Notes: generated by a model not told the origin, from the letters alone. A stretch of 64,000 bases of DNA from Intestinimonas sp. (GCA_022653075.1 JALCSB010000013.1:1-64000), one strand, 5' to 3'; positions 17,295 through 26,280 are shown, numbered from the stretch's first letter. Numbers and translations are program-made.

Positions 17295-18050
17295 ATGATG
17301 ATAATTGATATGCACGGGCATGCCGATGAGTTTAATACGTTCGGTTGGTTTGATCCCCCGGAGCGGGCGGTGAATCTGATGGACCGGGCGGGCATTGACG
17401 TGACCTGTATTACCACATATGGAGAAGCTCCCGGTTATGCGGCTGCGCTGGACCACCTGTTGGAATACACCACGCGGTTCCCTGACAGGCTGCTCGGCTT
17501 TATTCGTATCAATCCGGCGGGCGGCGAGGCGGCCCTTTGCGCGATGGAAGAAGCGGCACGTCATCCCGCAATCAGGGGAGTGAAGCTGCACCCGATTTCC
17601 AATCTGCTCAAACCGTATCATCCGTTCTGTCTAGCGGTGATGCGTAAGGCTGCCGAACTGGAATTGCCCGTGTTTATCCACTGCGGGGATAAGGTGGCCG
17701 CGCAGCCGTGGCAGATTGGGTTAGGCGCGCAAGCCTGCCCGGAGGCCACCGTGATTTGCCACATGGGAGGATTTTTCCATGGGGCGGAGTCCATCCGGAT
17801 GGCGCAGACCTGCCCAAACGTCTATCTGGATACCTCCTCCGTTCCCTACCCCGCCGTAATCCGGCAGGCGGTGGAAACACTGGGTGCGGAGAGAATCGTT
17901 TTTGCAACGGATAATCCTTGCGGTGATCCTGTCTCGGATTTACAGAAAGTAATGGATCTGGGGCTGAATCCGACTGATTTGGAGCAAATTTTATGGAGAA
18001 ACGCGGCAAAAATATTGAAACTGACCGAGATAAGGGGGCGGGCCATATGA
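17295..18050 (+). CDS. Amidohydrolase-2 family metal-dependent hydrolase (intact site)
   Basis: A 251-residue TIM-barrel hydrolase of the amidohydrolase_2 (ACMSD-like) family. The metal and catalytic set looks complete: HGH in IIDMHGHAD, GVKLHP, VFIHCGD, ICHMGG and the barrel-8 Asp in FATDNPCGDP. GAGGAGG precedes the paired ATGs at 17295/17298. It overlaps the next gene, a paralogue, by four bases. The substrate is unknown; position at the front of a ureide/hydantoin island suggests a C-N or C-C bond hydrolase acting on a related intermediate. Confidence 0.8.
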   Translation: MMIIDMHGHADEFNTFGWFDPPERAVNLMDRAGIDVTCITTYGEAPGYAAALDHLLEYTTRFPDRLLGFIRINPAGGEAALCAMEEAARHPAIRGVKLHPISNLLKPYHPFCLAVMRKAAELELPVFIHCGDKVAAQPWQIGLGAQACPEATVICHMGGFFHGAESIRMAQTCPNVYLDTSSVPYPAVIRQAVETLGAERIVFATDNPCGDPVSDLQKVMDLGLNPTDLEQILWRNAAKILKLTEIRGRAI

Positions 18051-18784
18051 AAATAGACGCCTGTGTATTTGTCGGTAAATCCCTATATGGAAATTCTTTG
18101 GAACCGGCGCAATTGCTGGCGGAAATGTCTCAGTACGCCGTGGACCAGGCGGTCATTCGTCCGGCTAAGCCGCCCGACTATTGTTATGACCGGGCCAACC
18201 GGTATATCGCCGCCGTGGCGGACAAATACCCGCAGCTGATCGGCTTCGGGCGGGTCAACCCGCTGGAAAAGACCGCTGCCGCGCAGGTGGAGGCGTTAGC
18301 CGGTTATCACTTAAAGGGTCTGCATCTCCACCCCTGGGAGGATAATTTTCTTATCAATTCTCCGCAGGTAAATGAGACGATTGCGGCCTGCCAGCGGCTG
18401 AATCTGCCGGTTTACGTTTCAACCGGCTATCCCTGTGTGTCCGAGGCGCTGCAGCTCTGGGAACTGGCGGGACGTTTCCCGGCGGTCAAATTTATCGCCA
18501 CCCACGGTGCGCAACTGGATATGAGCGGCCTGAGCTTTGACGATGCTTTGATGGCGGCAGAGAGATCGGGCAACATCTACTTTGACCTTTCCGGGGTGTA
18601 CCGCCGCGATTTCATCGAACGACTGATTCAGACCGCGGGGGAAAACAGGGTACTGTTCGGTTCCTGCGCCCCCAATATGGATATGGGGCTGGAGATCCAC
18701 CGTATCGAGGCTGCGGAAATTCCCGAGACGCAAAAGAATATGCTGTTTGCGTCCAATATACAGCGCATTCTCAATTTTTCGTAA
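18047..18784 (+). CDS. Amidohydrolase-2 paralogue with degenerate metal site
   Basis: A 245-residue paralogue of the preceding gene, starting in an ATGA overlap with AAGGGGG upstream. It keeps the fold pattern and GLHLHP and ATHGAQ, but the first-strand HxH is replaced (KIDACVFVG), the third-site His is replaced in VYVSTGYP, and the final metal Asp is replaced in FGSCAPNMD. Loss of several ligands suggests a non-catalytic partner of the upstream enzyme or a changed chemistry. The pair is coupled translationally. Confidence 0.75.
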   Translation: MKIDACVFVGKSLYGNSLEPAQLLAEMSQYAVDQAVIRPAKPPDYCYDRANRYIAAVADKYPQLIGFGRVNPLEKTAAAQVEALAGYHLKGLHLHPWEDNFLINSPQVNETIAACQRLNLPVYVSTGYPCVSEALQLWELAGRFPAVKFIATHGAQLDMSGLSFDDALMAAERSGNIYFDLSGVYRRDFIERLIQTAGENRVLFGSCAPNMDMGLEIHRIEAAEIPETQKNMLFASNIQRILNFS

Positions 18785-18814
18785 CATAAAAATTCGGGTA
18801 CATGGAGATGGCTT

Positions 18815-20014
18815 ATGGACAATATACTTGCGCAGGGGGAATTAATCGGGGAGCAAATCGCGGGATGGAGGCGTAATCTGCATCAGATACCGGAGCGGGA
18901 CCTTAATTTGCCGCTGACCCGGTCATATGTGTGCCATGCTTTGGATGAATTAGGGATAAAATATTCCCTTTCGGATGCGCATAGCGGCATTGTGGCGCTA
19001 GTCAGGGGCGCTATGATGCCGGCTGACGCCAAAACCGTGGCACTGCGGGCCGATATGGACGCGCTTCCGATCAGGGAGAGAGCCGATGTTCCATATGCCT
19101 CAAAAAACGGAGCCATGCATGCGTGCGGACACGACGCGCATATGGCGATGCTGCTCGGCGCCGCCAAACTTCTGATGCAGAATCGCGACCGGCTTTTTGG
19201 ACAGGTCAAGTTAATTTTCCAGCCCGGGGAGGAACTGTCCGGCGGCGCTTTGCGTATGGTGGAGGAGGGAGCCCTTCATGACCCGGATGTGGATGTTGTA
19301 TTCGGGCAGCATGCGGGGCTGATGTCTTCCGAACTCCCCGGCGGACATTTTGGATTTTATCCGGGCGCGTTCATGGCGTCGCGCGACAGCTTTGTTATCA
19401 CCGTCCATGGGAAAAGCTGCCACGGCGCGCAGCCGGCCAGCGGAGTCGACCCTGTCGTCATTGCCGCGCAAATTGTCATGGCACTGCAAACCTTGATCAG
19501 CCGGGAGATATCCGGAACAGACACGGCGGTGCTGACCATCGGGGCGATTCACGGGGGAGAGACGTACAATATTATCCCGGAAACGGTTCAAATGAGGGGT
19601 GCGATCCGGTGCCTTGACGAGAGCCAGCGGCAGTATCTCAAGGACCGTATCCGTCAGGTTTGCCATGGTATCTGTGAGACTATGCGCGCGGCCTGTACGA
19701 TTGAATACGAAGACGGGTTTCCGGTGACGGTAAACGATCCGGATGCAACAAGATTCGCCATGGACTGCGCGAAAAGATTACTTGGCGAGGCCCGGGTTCA
19801 TCGACTGCGAAAGCCTTTAATGACGAGTGAGGATATGGCGATCTTTTTAAGCAGACGTCCCGGCAGCTACTGGATTTTTTCAACACCGCCGGAGAAGTTG
19901 AAGCCATATCCGAATCACAGCCCATATTTTACGATTGATGATACCATCCTTTATCAGGGTGCGGCGTTGCTGGCTGAGGTTACTCTCGAATGGCTGGCTC
20001 AAAACAGAAGCTGA
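18815..20014 (+). CDS. M20D-family N-acyl amino acid amidohydrolase
   Basis: A 399-residue zinc/manganese hydrolase of the hippurate hydrolase/IAA-amino-acid hydrolase group (M20D), cleaving N-acyl or N-aminoacyl bonds. Seen are ACGHDAHMAMLLGAA with the metal-binding Cys and His, the catalytic Glu in QPGEELSGGA, FGQH, the dimerisation-domain GAQPASGVDP, and the late His in NHSPYF. It is the last gene before a strong terminator, 30 bases after the amidohydrolase pair. Substrate unknown. Confidence 0.85.
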   Translation: MDNILAQGELIGEQIAGWRRNLHQIPERDLNLPLTRSYVCHALDELGIKYSLSDAHSGIVALVRGAMMPADAKTVALRADMDALPIRERADVPYASKNGAMHACGHDAHMAMLLGAAKLLMQNRDRLFGQVKLIFQPGEELSGGALRMVEEGALHDPDVDVVFGQHAGLMSSELPGGHFGFYPGAFMASRDSFVITVHGKSCHGAQPASGVDPVVIAAQIVMALQTLISREISGTDTAVLTIGAIHGGETYNIIPETVQMRGAIRCLDESQRQYLKDRIRQVCHGICETMRAACTIEYEDGFPVTVNDPDATRFAMDCAKRLLGEARVHRLRKPLMTSEDMAIFLSRRPGSYWIFSTPPEKLKPYPNHSPYFTIDDTILYQGAALLAEVTLEWLAQNRS

Positions 20015-20015
20015 C

Positions 20016-20064
20016 TTTGCTTTGCAAGAAAAATAAAATGTTTTCTTGCAAAGCAAAAATTTTT
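20016..20064 (+). terminator. Rho-independent terminator after M20D gene
   Basis: A perfect 17-base stem (20016-20032 with 20041-20057), an eight-base loop and a following T-rich tract directly after the stop codon. Its right arm overlaps the -35 box of the next promoter. Confidence 0.8.
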
Positions 20065-20074
20065 ATGCTATACT
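20046..20074 (+). promoter_or_regulatory. Promoter of the diaminopropionate ammonia-lyase operon
   Basis: TTGCAA (20046-20051), 17-base spacer, TATACT (20069-20074). Predicted transcription start is near 20081, which leaves a leader of about 150 bases with an internal terminator before the lyase gene. Confidence 0.65.
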
Positions 20075-20133
20075 AATTTTTAGTTAGCTTGTGCCGCGTT
20101 ACGGTTAAAGACCGATCATATTGTAAGAGAGAC

Positions 20134-20166
20134 AAAGACGTTTTCTTACGGAAGACGTCTTTTTTT
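20134..20166 (+). terminator. Leader terminator upstream of lyase operon (possible attenuator)
   Basis: A 12-base-pair stem with one G-T wobble (20134-20145 with 20151-20162), loop TTACG and a run of seven T. It lies between the promoter and the first gene, so it must be bypassed for expression. An alternative pairing of GTAAGA with TCTTAC inside the leader would break its left arm. No known riboswitch class is recognised. Confidence 0.65.
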
Positions 20167-20230
20167 ATTAAATGGTAAAATATGAGAAAACAAACGCCGG
20201 CGTCGCACCGGAGAATCAGATGGAATTGAG

Positions 20231-21445
20231 ATGAGAATAGAAAAAATGAACGAGAACATCCGGATTGTTCAAAATAAAAAACAGGGCGGAGCCCTTACTT
20301 CCCTGGACACATTAAACGAAAAAACAGCGGAAAAGGTTCAGAGATGGCACAGTAGCTTTGATATTTATCAGGAAACGCCGCTGGCACATCTAACCAATAC
20401 GGCAAAAGAGCTGGGGCTGGGGGATCTCTATGTAAAAGACGAGTCCTACCGCTTTGGTTTAAATGCATTTAAAGTGCTGGGCAGCAGTTTCGCTATTGGT
20501 AATTATATTGCTGGTCTGCTGGGAGAAGAGATTGACAAACTGCCTTTTGCGCGGCTGATTTCCCAAAAAGTGCATGATCAGGTCGGAGAACTGACATTTG
20601 TGACGGCAACGGACGGTAATCACGGCAGGGGGCTGGCCTGGACGGCAAGCCGGTTGAGGCAGCACGCCATCGTCTATATGCCGAAAGGAAGTTCACAGGA
20701 GCGCCTGGACAACATCCTGGCTGAGGGAGCGGATGCCAGCATTACGGATATGAACTATGATGAGACGGTGCGGCTGGCCAAGAGCAAGGCGGAGCGTGAA
20801 AATGATATCCTGGTTCAGGACACGGCCTGGAACGGATATGAGAAGATACCGGCTTGGATCATGCAGGGATACCTCACCATGGCATATGAGGCTTACCGGC
20901 AGCTAAAGGAGCAGCGTCCCACCCATATTTTCCTGCAAGCGGGCGTGGGCTCTATGGCGGGGGCGGTGACAGGCTTTTTTGCCAGCCTGTTTGAAAAAGA
21001 AAAACCCGTTATTACCATTGTGGAACCCCATAAGGCAAACTGCATTTTCCGCACGGCGGAAGCAAATGATGGAAAACTACATGTTGTAAAGGGGGACATG
21101 GACACCATTATGGCGGGTTTAGCCTGCGGTGAGCCAAACCCCGCTGGATGGAATGTATTGCGCGACTATGCGGATTACTTCATTTCCTGCCCGGATTCGG
21201 CAGCGGCAAAAGGGATGCGGATTCTGGGCAACCCTGCGAAGGGCGATACCAGAGTGATTTCCGGGGAGAGCGGTGCCGCCGCCTTTGGCTGCGTGGCACA
21301 GATCATGCAGGGCCGGGACGAGATCAGGGAGATGCTGAATCTGGGTTCCAGCTCAAAAGTACTGTGCTTCAGTACCGAAGGAAATACGGACCGTGAGCGG
21401 TATCGGGAGATCGTTTGGAACGGTGCGTATTCGGACAATCAGTAA
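20231..21445 (+). CDS. ygeX: Diaminopropionate ammonia-lyase
   Basis: A PLP enzyme of 404 residues converting 2,3-diaminopropionate to pyruvate and two ammonia. The Schiff-base lysine is Lys81 in the family motif RFGLNAFKVLG; TDGNHGRG binds the cofactor phosphate. A second ATG five codons in is an alternative start; neither has a strong ribosome site. It is followed 18 bases later by a ygeY-type gene, the same order as in E. coli ygeX-ygeY and in gut-bacterial urate-degradation clusters. Here the lyase would yield pyruvate from the ring carbon skeleton. Confidence 0.92.
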   Translation: MRIEKMNENIRIVQNKKQGGALTSLDTLNEKTAEKVQRWHSSFDIYQETPLAHLTNTAKELGLGDLYVKDESYRFGLNAFKVLGSSFAIGNYIAGLLGEEIDKLPFARLISQKVHDQVGELTFVTATDGNHGRGLAWTASRLRQHAIVYMPKGSSQERLDNILAEGADASITDMNYDETVRLAKSKAERENDILVQDTAWNGYEKIPAWIMQGYLTMAYEAYRQLKEQRPTHIFLQAGVGSMAGAVTGFFASLFEKEKPVITIVEPHKANCIFRTAEANDGKLHVVKGDMDTIMAGLACGEPNPAGWNVLRDYADYFISCPDSAAAKGMRILGNPAKGDTRVISGESGAAAFGCVAQIMQGRDEIREMLNLGSSSKVLCFSTEGNTDRERYREIVWNGAYSDNQ

Positions 21446-21463
21446 TGGGAGAGGAGGCAGAGG

Positions 21464-22660
21464 ATGAATTCAGCGCGGAAAGAACAGGTGATCGGGCTGT
21501 GCCGGGAGTTGGTTCGGCAGAAGAGCTATTCTGGAGACGAAGGCACTGTGGTGGAGCATCTGAAGCGGTTCTTCACCGAACATGGTTTCGATGACGTGAC
21601 GGTGGACGGATATGGAAATTGTATTGGACATATAAAGGGAAGCAAACCGGGGCCGAAGATTCTATTTGACGGGCATATGGACACGGTACCGGTGACGGAC
21701 GAAAGTGCCTGGCGGTATCCGCCTTTTGGCGCGGAAATCCATGAAGGAAGGATCCATGGCAGAGGAACCTCTGATATGAAAGGCGCGCTGGCGGCCATGT
21801 GCTGCGCGGTGGCGGATTTCGCGGCAGATACAAAAAAGAATTTTGCAGGGGACCTCTATGTGTCCGGCGTGGTGCATGAGGAGTGCTTTGAAGGTGTGGC
21901 GTCCAGAAGTGTAAGCAGACTGGTGCGGCCGGACTATGTGGTGATTGGAGAGGCATCGCAGCTGAATGTAAAAATCGGCCAGCGCGGCAGGGCGGAGATT
22001 AAACTTGAAGTGTTTGGAAAGGCGGCCCATTCCGCCAACCCGGAAAAGGGGATTAACGCGGTCTATCAGGCGGCCAAAATTATTCGCGAAATTCAAAAGC
22101 TTCCCCCTCCCCACCACGAAGTTTTAGGGGATGGTATTCTGGAACTGACGGATATCAAATCCAGCCCCTATCCCGGGGCCTCCGTGGTGCCGGAATACTG
22201 TGCGGTTACCTATGACCGCCGTCTGCTCACCGGAGAGACACCGGAGAGCGTACTGAAGCCGATCCAGGCGCTGCTTGTTCAAATGAAAGACGAGGACCCG
22301 CAGTTGAACGCCAAGGTGAGCTATGCCCGGGGAGAGGAGATGTGCCATACTGGTAAGAAAATTACCGGAGAACGGTTTTTCCCCGGCTGGCTGTATGACC
22401 GGAAGGAACCCTTTGTACAGGATGTTTTAAAACAACTGTGGAGCATGGGATTCACACCGGAGATCAGCCGGTACAACTTCTGCACCAACGGCAGCCACTA
22501 TGCGGGCGAAGCCGGAATCAAAACGATTGGGCTGGGGCCTTCCGCGGAGAGCCTTGCCCACACGAGAGATGAATTCATTTCCATTGATCAGTTGGTCAAA
22601 GCAGCCGAATGTTACTATGGCGTGATCAAAGCGTGGATAAAGCAGCCTATTTTGGCATGA
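21464..22660 (+). CDS. ygeY: YgeY-type M20 hydrolase
   Basis: A 398-residue M20 metallohydrolase most like YgeY, the hydrolase tied to the selenium/urate gene set. The metal site is visible as FDGHMDTVPV, GRGTSDMKGALA with the bridging Asp, and the catalytic Glu pair in VVHEECFE; GQRGRAEI and FCTNGSHYAGEAG are YgeY-like stretches. Known clusters suggest it releases a carbamoyl group to give 2,3-diaminopropionate, the substrate of the neighbouring lyase; that assignment here is inference. Confidence 0.85.
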   Translation: MNSARKEQVIGLCRELVRQKSYSGDEGTVVEHLKRFFTEHGFDDVTVDGYGNCIGHIKGSKPGPKILFDGHMDTVPVTDESAWRYPPFGAEIHEGRIHGRGTSDMKGALAAMCCAVADFAADTKKNFAGDLYVSGVVHEECFEGVASRSVSRLVRPDYVVIGEASQLNVKIGQRGRAEIKLEVFGKAAHSANPEKGINAVYQAAKIIREIQKLPPPHHEVLGDGILELTDIKSSPYPGASVVPEYCAVTYDRRLLTGETPESVLKPIQALLVQMKDEDPQLNAKVSYARGEEMCHTGKKITGERFFPGWLYDRKEPFVQDVLKQLWSMGFTPEISRYNFCTNGSHYAGEAGIKTIGLGPSAESLAHTRDEFISIDQLVKAAECYYGVIKAWIKQPILA

Positions 22661-22684
22661 AATACTGAGCAGAGGAAGAATTCC

Positions 22685-24286
22685 ATGAAAAAATTATTGA
22701 TGGGCGGCACCATTGTGGACGGCAGCGGAAATACCGGATACCGGGGCAACGTTTTGCTGGAAGACGGGAAAATTGCAGCCCTGGGGAATATTCAGCCTTC
22801 CGGCGATATGGAGGTGCTGGATGTCTCGGGCCTTGTGGTGGCGCCGGGTTTCATTGATACCCACAGCCACAGTGACCTGGATGTGCTTCTCCACCCCCAA
22901 GTGATCCCGAAAGTGATGCAGGGTATCACAACGGAAATTCTGGGGCAGGACGGTATTTCCATGGCGCCGCTGCCGAGACAGTACATCAGCTCCTGGAGAA
23001 AAAACCTGGCTGGTCTGGATGGGGACAGCGATGAGATAAGCTGGGAATACGGGGATACGGACCACTATCTGAACTTAGTGGAGAAGGCCCGCCCGGGCAT
23101 CAATGAGTGCTATCTGGTCCCCCATGGAAACATCCGGATGGAGGCCATGGGCCTGGACAACCGCCTGCCTACGGAAGATGAGCGGAAGAAGATGTGCGAC
23201 ATCACCCGGCGCGAGATGGAGGCGGGCGCCTGGGGCCTGTCCACCGGCCTCATCTACATGCCCTGCGCCTACGGCGATTCAGATGAGCTCGTTGCGATGA
23301 GTAAAGTGGTGGCGGAATACGACGGCTGTTTCGTGGTCCACCAGAGAAGTGAGGCCGATGCGATTCTGGACTCCATGGAGGAGGTAATCCGGATTGGCCG
23401 TGAGTCCGGCGTGCGGATTCACTGGTCTCATTTCAAAGTCTGTGGGAAGAAGAACTGGGATAAAGTTGAAAAGGTAATGGAACTTTTGGAGAAAGCGAAA
23501 GCAGAGGGAATTCGCGTCTCTTTCGACCAATATCCCTATATAGCCGGAAGTACGATGCTGGGTGTCATCTTGCCACCTTGGGTGCACAACGGGGGGACCA
23601 ACAAGGTGCTGGAGCGGCTGAAAGATCCCAGCCTGCGCGAGAAGATGGTTTATGATATAAAGCATGGAATCCCCGGGTGGGATAACTTTGTGGATTTTGC
23701 GGGTCTGGATCGGATTTTCGTGGCATCGGTCAAGAACCACAAGAATGAGGATGCGGTGGGACTCAATCTTATAGAGCTGGGCAGGCTGCGCGGCAAAGAT
23801 GCCTATGAAGCGGCTTTTGATCTGCTGTATGAGGAGGAGAATGCCGTAGGCATGGTGGATTTCTACGGGCAGGAGGAACATGTGCAGCGCTTTATGAAAC
23901 TGCCTGAGATGAACTGCTGCACCGATGGGCTCCTCTGCCCGGGCAAGCCCCATCCAAGGCTCTACGGTGCGTTCCCCCGCATCCTTGGGAAATATGTCCG
24001 CGAGGACAAGGTGCTGACGCTGGAAGAGGCTGTCTACAAGATGACCAAAAAGCCCGCCATGACCTTTGGGCTGAAGGGCCGTGGGGAGATCAAGGAAAAC
24101 TACTGTGCCGATCTCACTGTTTTCGATCCGAAGACAATCAGGGACACGGGTACGTTTGAGGACCCAGTCCAGTTTCCCGACGGCATCGCCTATGTGATCG
24201 TGAACGGAGTGACCACCATAGACCGCGGCAGGCATACCGAGCGGCGTGCCGGAAAGGTACTCCGCAAAAACCGGCAGGAAGCTTGA
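22685..24286 (+). CDS. D-aminoacylase-like amidohydrolase
   Basis: A 533-residue metal-dependent amidohydrolase of the N-acyl-D-amino-acid deacylase family: composite beta domain at both ends, HSH in IDTHSHSDLD, GLSTGLIYMPCAY, and later VVHQRSE and HWSHFK. In classical D-aminoacylases the metal-ligand cysteine lies in GNCG; here the stretch reads GQDGIS, so metal binding differs. It could hydrolyse an N-carbamoyl- or N-acyl-D-amino acid in this pathway. It ends the lyase operon. Confidence 0.8.
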   Translation: MKKLLMGGTIVDGSGNTGYRGNVLLEDGKIAALGNIQPSGDMEVLDVSGLVVAPGFIDTHSHSDLDVLLHPQVIPKVMQGITTEILGQDGISMAPLPRQYISSWRKNLAGLDGDSDEISWEYGDTDHYLNLVEKARPGINECYLVPHGNIRMEAMGLDNRLPTEDERKKMCDITRREMEAGAWGLSTGLIYMPCAYGDSDELVAMSKVVAEYDGCFVVHQRSEADAILDSMEEVIRIGRESGVRIHWSHFKVCGKKNWDKVEKVMELLEKAKAEGIRVSFDQYPYIAGSTMLGVILPPWVHNGGTNKVLERLKDPSLREKMVYDIKHGIPGWDNFVDFAGLDRIFVASVKNHKNEDAVGLNLIELGRLRGKDAYEAAFDLLYEEENAVGMVDFYGQEEHVQRFMKLPEMNCCTDGLLCPGKPHPRLYGAFPRILGKYVREDKVLTLEEAVYKMTKKPAMTFGLKGRGEIKENYCADLTVFDPKTIRDTGTFEDPVQFPDGIAYVIVNGVTTIDRGRHTERRAGKVLRKNRQEA

Positions 24287-24384
24287 AACAGGGATGGAAT
24301 CCCCTGTAGATGGCGGGAGAAGTTCTCATCAGGAGTTGTGCCATATGCACAAACGCCCAGAAAATTTATGTACAAGATGCATAA

Positions 24385-24412
24385 TTACAGCGCGGGCGAA
24401 ATCCTTTATAAT
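24385..24412 (+). promoter_or_regulatory. Promoter of the ABC transporter operon
   Basis: TTACAG (24385-24390), 16-base spacer, perfect TATAAT (24407-24412). The hairpin starting at 24439 lies about 20 bases after the predicted transcription start. Confidence 0.55.
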
Positions 24413-24438
24413 AAAAATACAATAAATAAGCAATTGCG

Positions 24439-24473
24439 ACGGAGCAGTGTGAAAAGGCACTGCTCCGTTTTTT
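24439..24473 (+). terminator. Hairpin terminator in the ABC operon leader
   Basis: An 11-base perfect stem ACGGAGCAGTG / CACTGCTCCGT with an eight-base loop and six T. It may end the preceding operon, but it also lies after the candidate ABC promoter, so it could act as an attenuator like the one before the lyase gene. Confidence 0.75.
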
Positions 24474-24500
24474 CGTTTGGGAGGAAGGAAGGGCTGAAGC

Positions 24501-25268
24501 ATGGCGGGTGTGTTGCTGAATCATGTGACCAAGACATTCGAAACCGATACGGAGCCTTCGGGCAGAAAATATGTGTTGAAGGATCTCAATTTAACCATCA
24601 AAGATAAAGAGTTCATCTGTGTTCTAGGCAAGAGCGGCGGTGGAAAATCCACGCTGCTCAACCTGGTGGCGGGATATCTGAAGCCAACCAGCGGCGAGAT
24701 TATCGTAAACGGCAAGACGGTATCCGGCCCGTCGGCGGAACGGGGGGTTGTGTTCCAGGAGCATGCTCTTTTCCCCTGGTACACCGTGTCGCAGAATATC
24801 CAGTTTGGTTTAAAAATTAAGAAGAACAAGCACGCGAAGGAGATCGCGGACCAGTACATCCACATGATCGGACTGGAGGGGTATGAAAATAAGTATCCGG
24901 CCAGCCTTTCAGGCGGCATGGCCCAGCGTGTCGGCATTGCCCGCGCGCTGGCTAACAACCCCGACCTCCTGCTGATGGATGAACCGCTAGGCGCACTGGA
25001 CGCCCTGACGCGTGAAAACATGCGCAAGGAGTTAATTCGTATCTGGAAACAGGCGGGTAAGACGATCCTGTTTATTACGCACAGCGTACCCGAGGCGGTC
25101 TATTTGGCAGACCGGGTGATCCTGCTGAAAAACGGAATTATCGATATGGATCTGCACATTGACCTCCCCCGCCTGCGCGACCCGAAATCCAGGGAATTTA
25201 TAAATTATGTCACAATGCTGGAGCGGGGGCTGGCGGAGAAAGAAACGGACGGTATTCTTTCAGAATAA
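24501..25268 (+). CDS. ABC transporter ATP-binding protein, nitrate/taurine (NitT/TauT) type
   Basis: A 255-residue ATPase driving import through the adjacent permease. Walker A GKSGGGKST, Q-loop VFQEHALFPW, signature SLSGGMAQRVGIARAL, Walker B LLLMDEP and H-loop FITHS are all present. The sequence is of the TauB/SsuB/ThiZ group, which carries small organic anions or heterocycles. A GGAGGAAGG site precedes the ATG. Its place between ring-opening enzymes suggests it imports the ureide or hydantoin substrate. Confidence 0.92.
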   Translation: MAGVLLNHVTKTFETDTEPSGRKYVLKDLNLTIKDKEFICVLGKSGGGKSTLLNLVAGYLKPTSGEIIVNGKTVSGPSAERGVVFQEHALFPWYTVSQNIQFGLKIKKNKHAKEIADQYIHMIGLEGYENKYPASLSGGMAQRVGIARALANNPDLLLMDEPLGALDALTRENMRKELIRIWKQAGKTILFITHSVPEAVYLADRVILLKNGIIDMDLHIDLPRLRDPKSREFINYVTMLERGLAEKETDGILSE

Positions 25269-25289
25269 GGGAGAAACGGGGGGAGTCAC

Positions 25290-26237
25290 TTGACAGCCCA
25301 GAAAATATCAAAAGAGAGGCGAGAGGCGATCCGTGTTCAGAAAATGTACGATCGAATCGCCGCAAATGAGAAAATCATGCTGCAGAAAAAGCAGCGCAGA
25401 GAGAACGCCAAAGCGGCGCGGGCGTTGGGGGTAAAGAAAAACGCAAAATCAGAATGGCATAATAAAGTGGCCAGAATTTGTTCCCTGATTGGATTTTTTC
25501 TGGTGTGGCAGGGCGTATGCATGCTCAATTCCAACGGGGCTTTTTTTAATCCAACCTTCTTGCCCTCGCCGGCGGATGTGGTTATGACCGGTTACAAATA
25601 CATCCAGGACGGTACGCTCTGGGTTCAGATCTGGAGCAGCATGTACCGTACGCTGCTGGGCTTTGCGCTGGGCGTGGTGGTGGCGCTCATTCTTGGAATT
25701 TTGACCACCTCGTTTCAGACTATGGATAACATCATATCGCCGATTCTGAATATGATTGGTCCCATTCCGGTGTTTGCCTTTCTGCCTATGTTCATCATCT
25801 GGTTTGGAATTGGCGAGCAGTCCAAAATCATCCTGATTGCCTATGCTACGTTTCTGCCGCTGATGACTTACACGGTGGACGGTATTAACAATACCAGCCC
25901 GGTACTGATTCGGTCGGCCAAAAGCCTGGGGGCGAATCAGTTTCAAATTTTCACCAAAGTTATTATGAAGTCGGCGCTTCCCAATGTGTTCGTGGGGATG
26001 AAGGTCAGCCTGGCCCTTACGTTTTCCGCCCTTGTGGTGGCGGAGATGATGGGTGCCTCCCGGGGCCTGGGCTTCATGATTACCAATGCGCGCAACTGGT
26101 TCAAGGTCGGAGACATGTTTTTGGCGGCCGCGCTGATCGGCCTGGAATATACCGTCTTTTTCAGTATTCTCACCGCACTGGAAAAACTGTTGTTCAAATG
26201 GAAACGCAGCGGGCTGTCAAATGCAGTTGAAACTTGA
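25290..26237 (+). CDS. ABC transporter permease, NitT/TauT type
   Basis: A 315-residue inner-membrane permease starting at a TTG preceded by GGGGGAG. The first 50 residues are unusually long, basic and charged, then about six membrane segments follow with the EAA-type coupling loop around RSAKSLGANQFQIFTKVIM. It pairs with the upstream ATPase and the downstream lipoprotein. The charged N-terminal extension is not typical of TauC and may be cytoplasmic. Confidence 0.88.
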   Translation: MTAQKISKERREAIRVQKMYDRIAANEKIMLQKKQRRENAKAARALGVKKNAKSEWHNKVARICSLIGFFLVWQGVCMLNSNGAFFNPTFLPSPADVVMTGYKYIQDGTLWVQIWSSMYRTLLGFALGVVVALILGILTTSFQTMDNIISPILNMIGPIPVFAFLPMFIIWFGIGEQSKIILIAYATFLPLMTYTVDGINNTSPVLIRSAKSLGANQFQIFTKVIMKSALPNVFVGMKVSLALTFSALVVAEMMGASRGLGFMITNARNWFKVGDMFLAAALIGLEYTVFFSILTALEKLLFKWKRSGLSNAVET

Positions 26238-26280
26238 TCCCAGTCCAAATTCAAATCAATTATATGAAGGAGAAATTGCA

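Noticed and set aside
23279-24235. 318-codon open frame antisense to the D-aminoacylase-like gene
   Set aside because: No promoter, ribosome site or domain; the sense frame carries all metal-site motifs.
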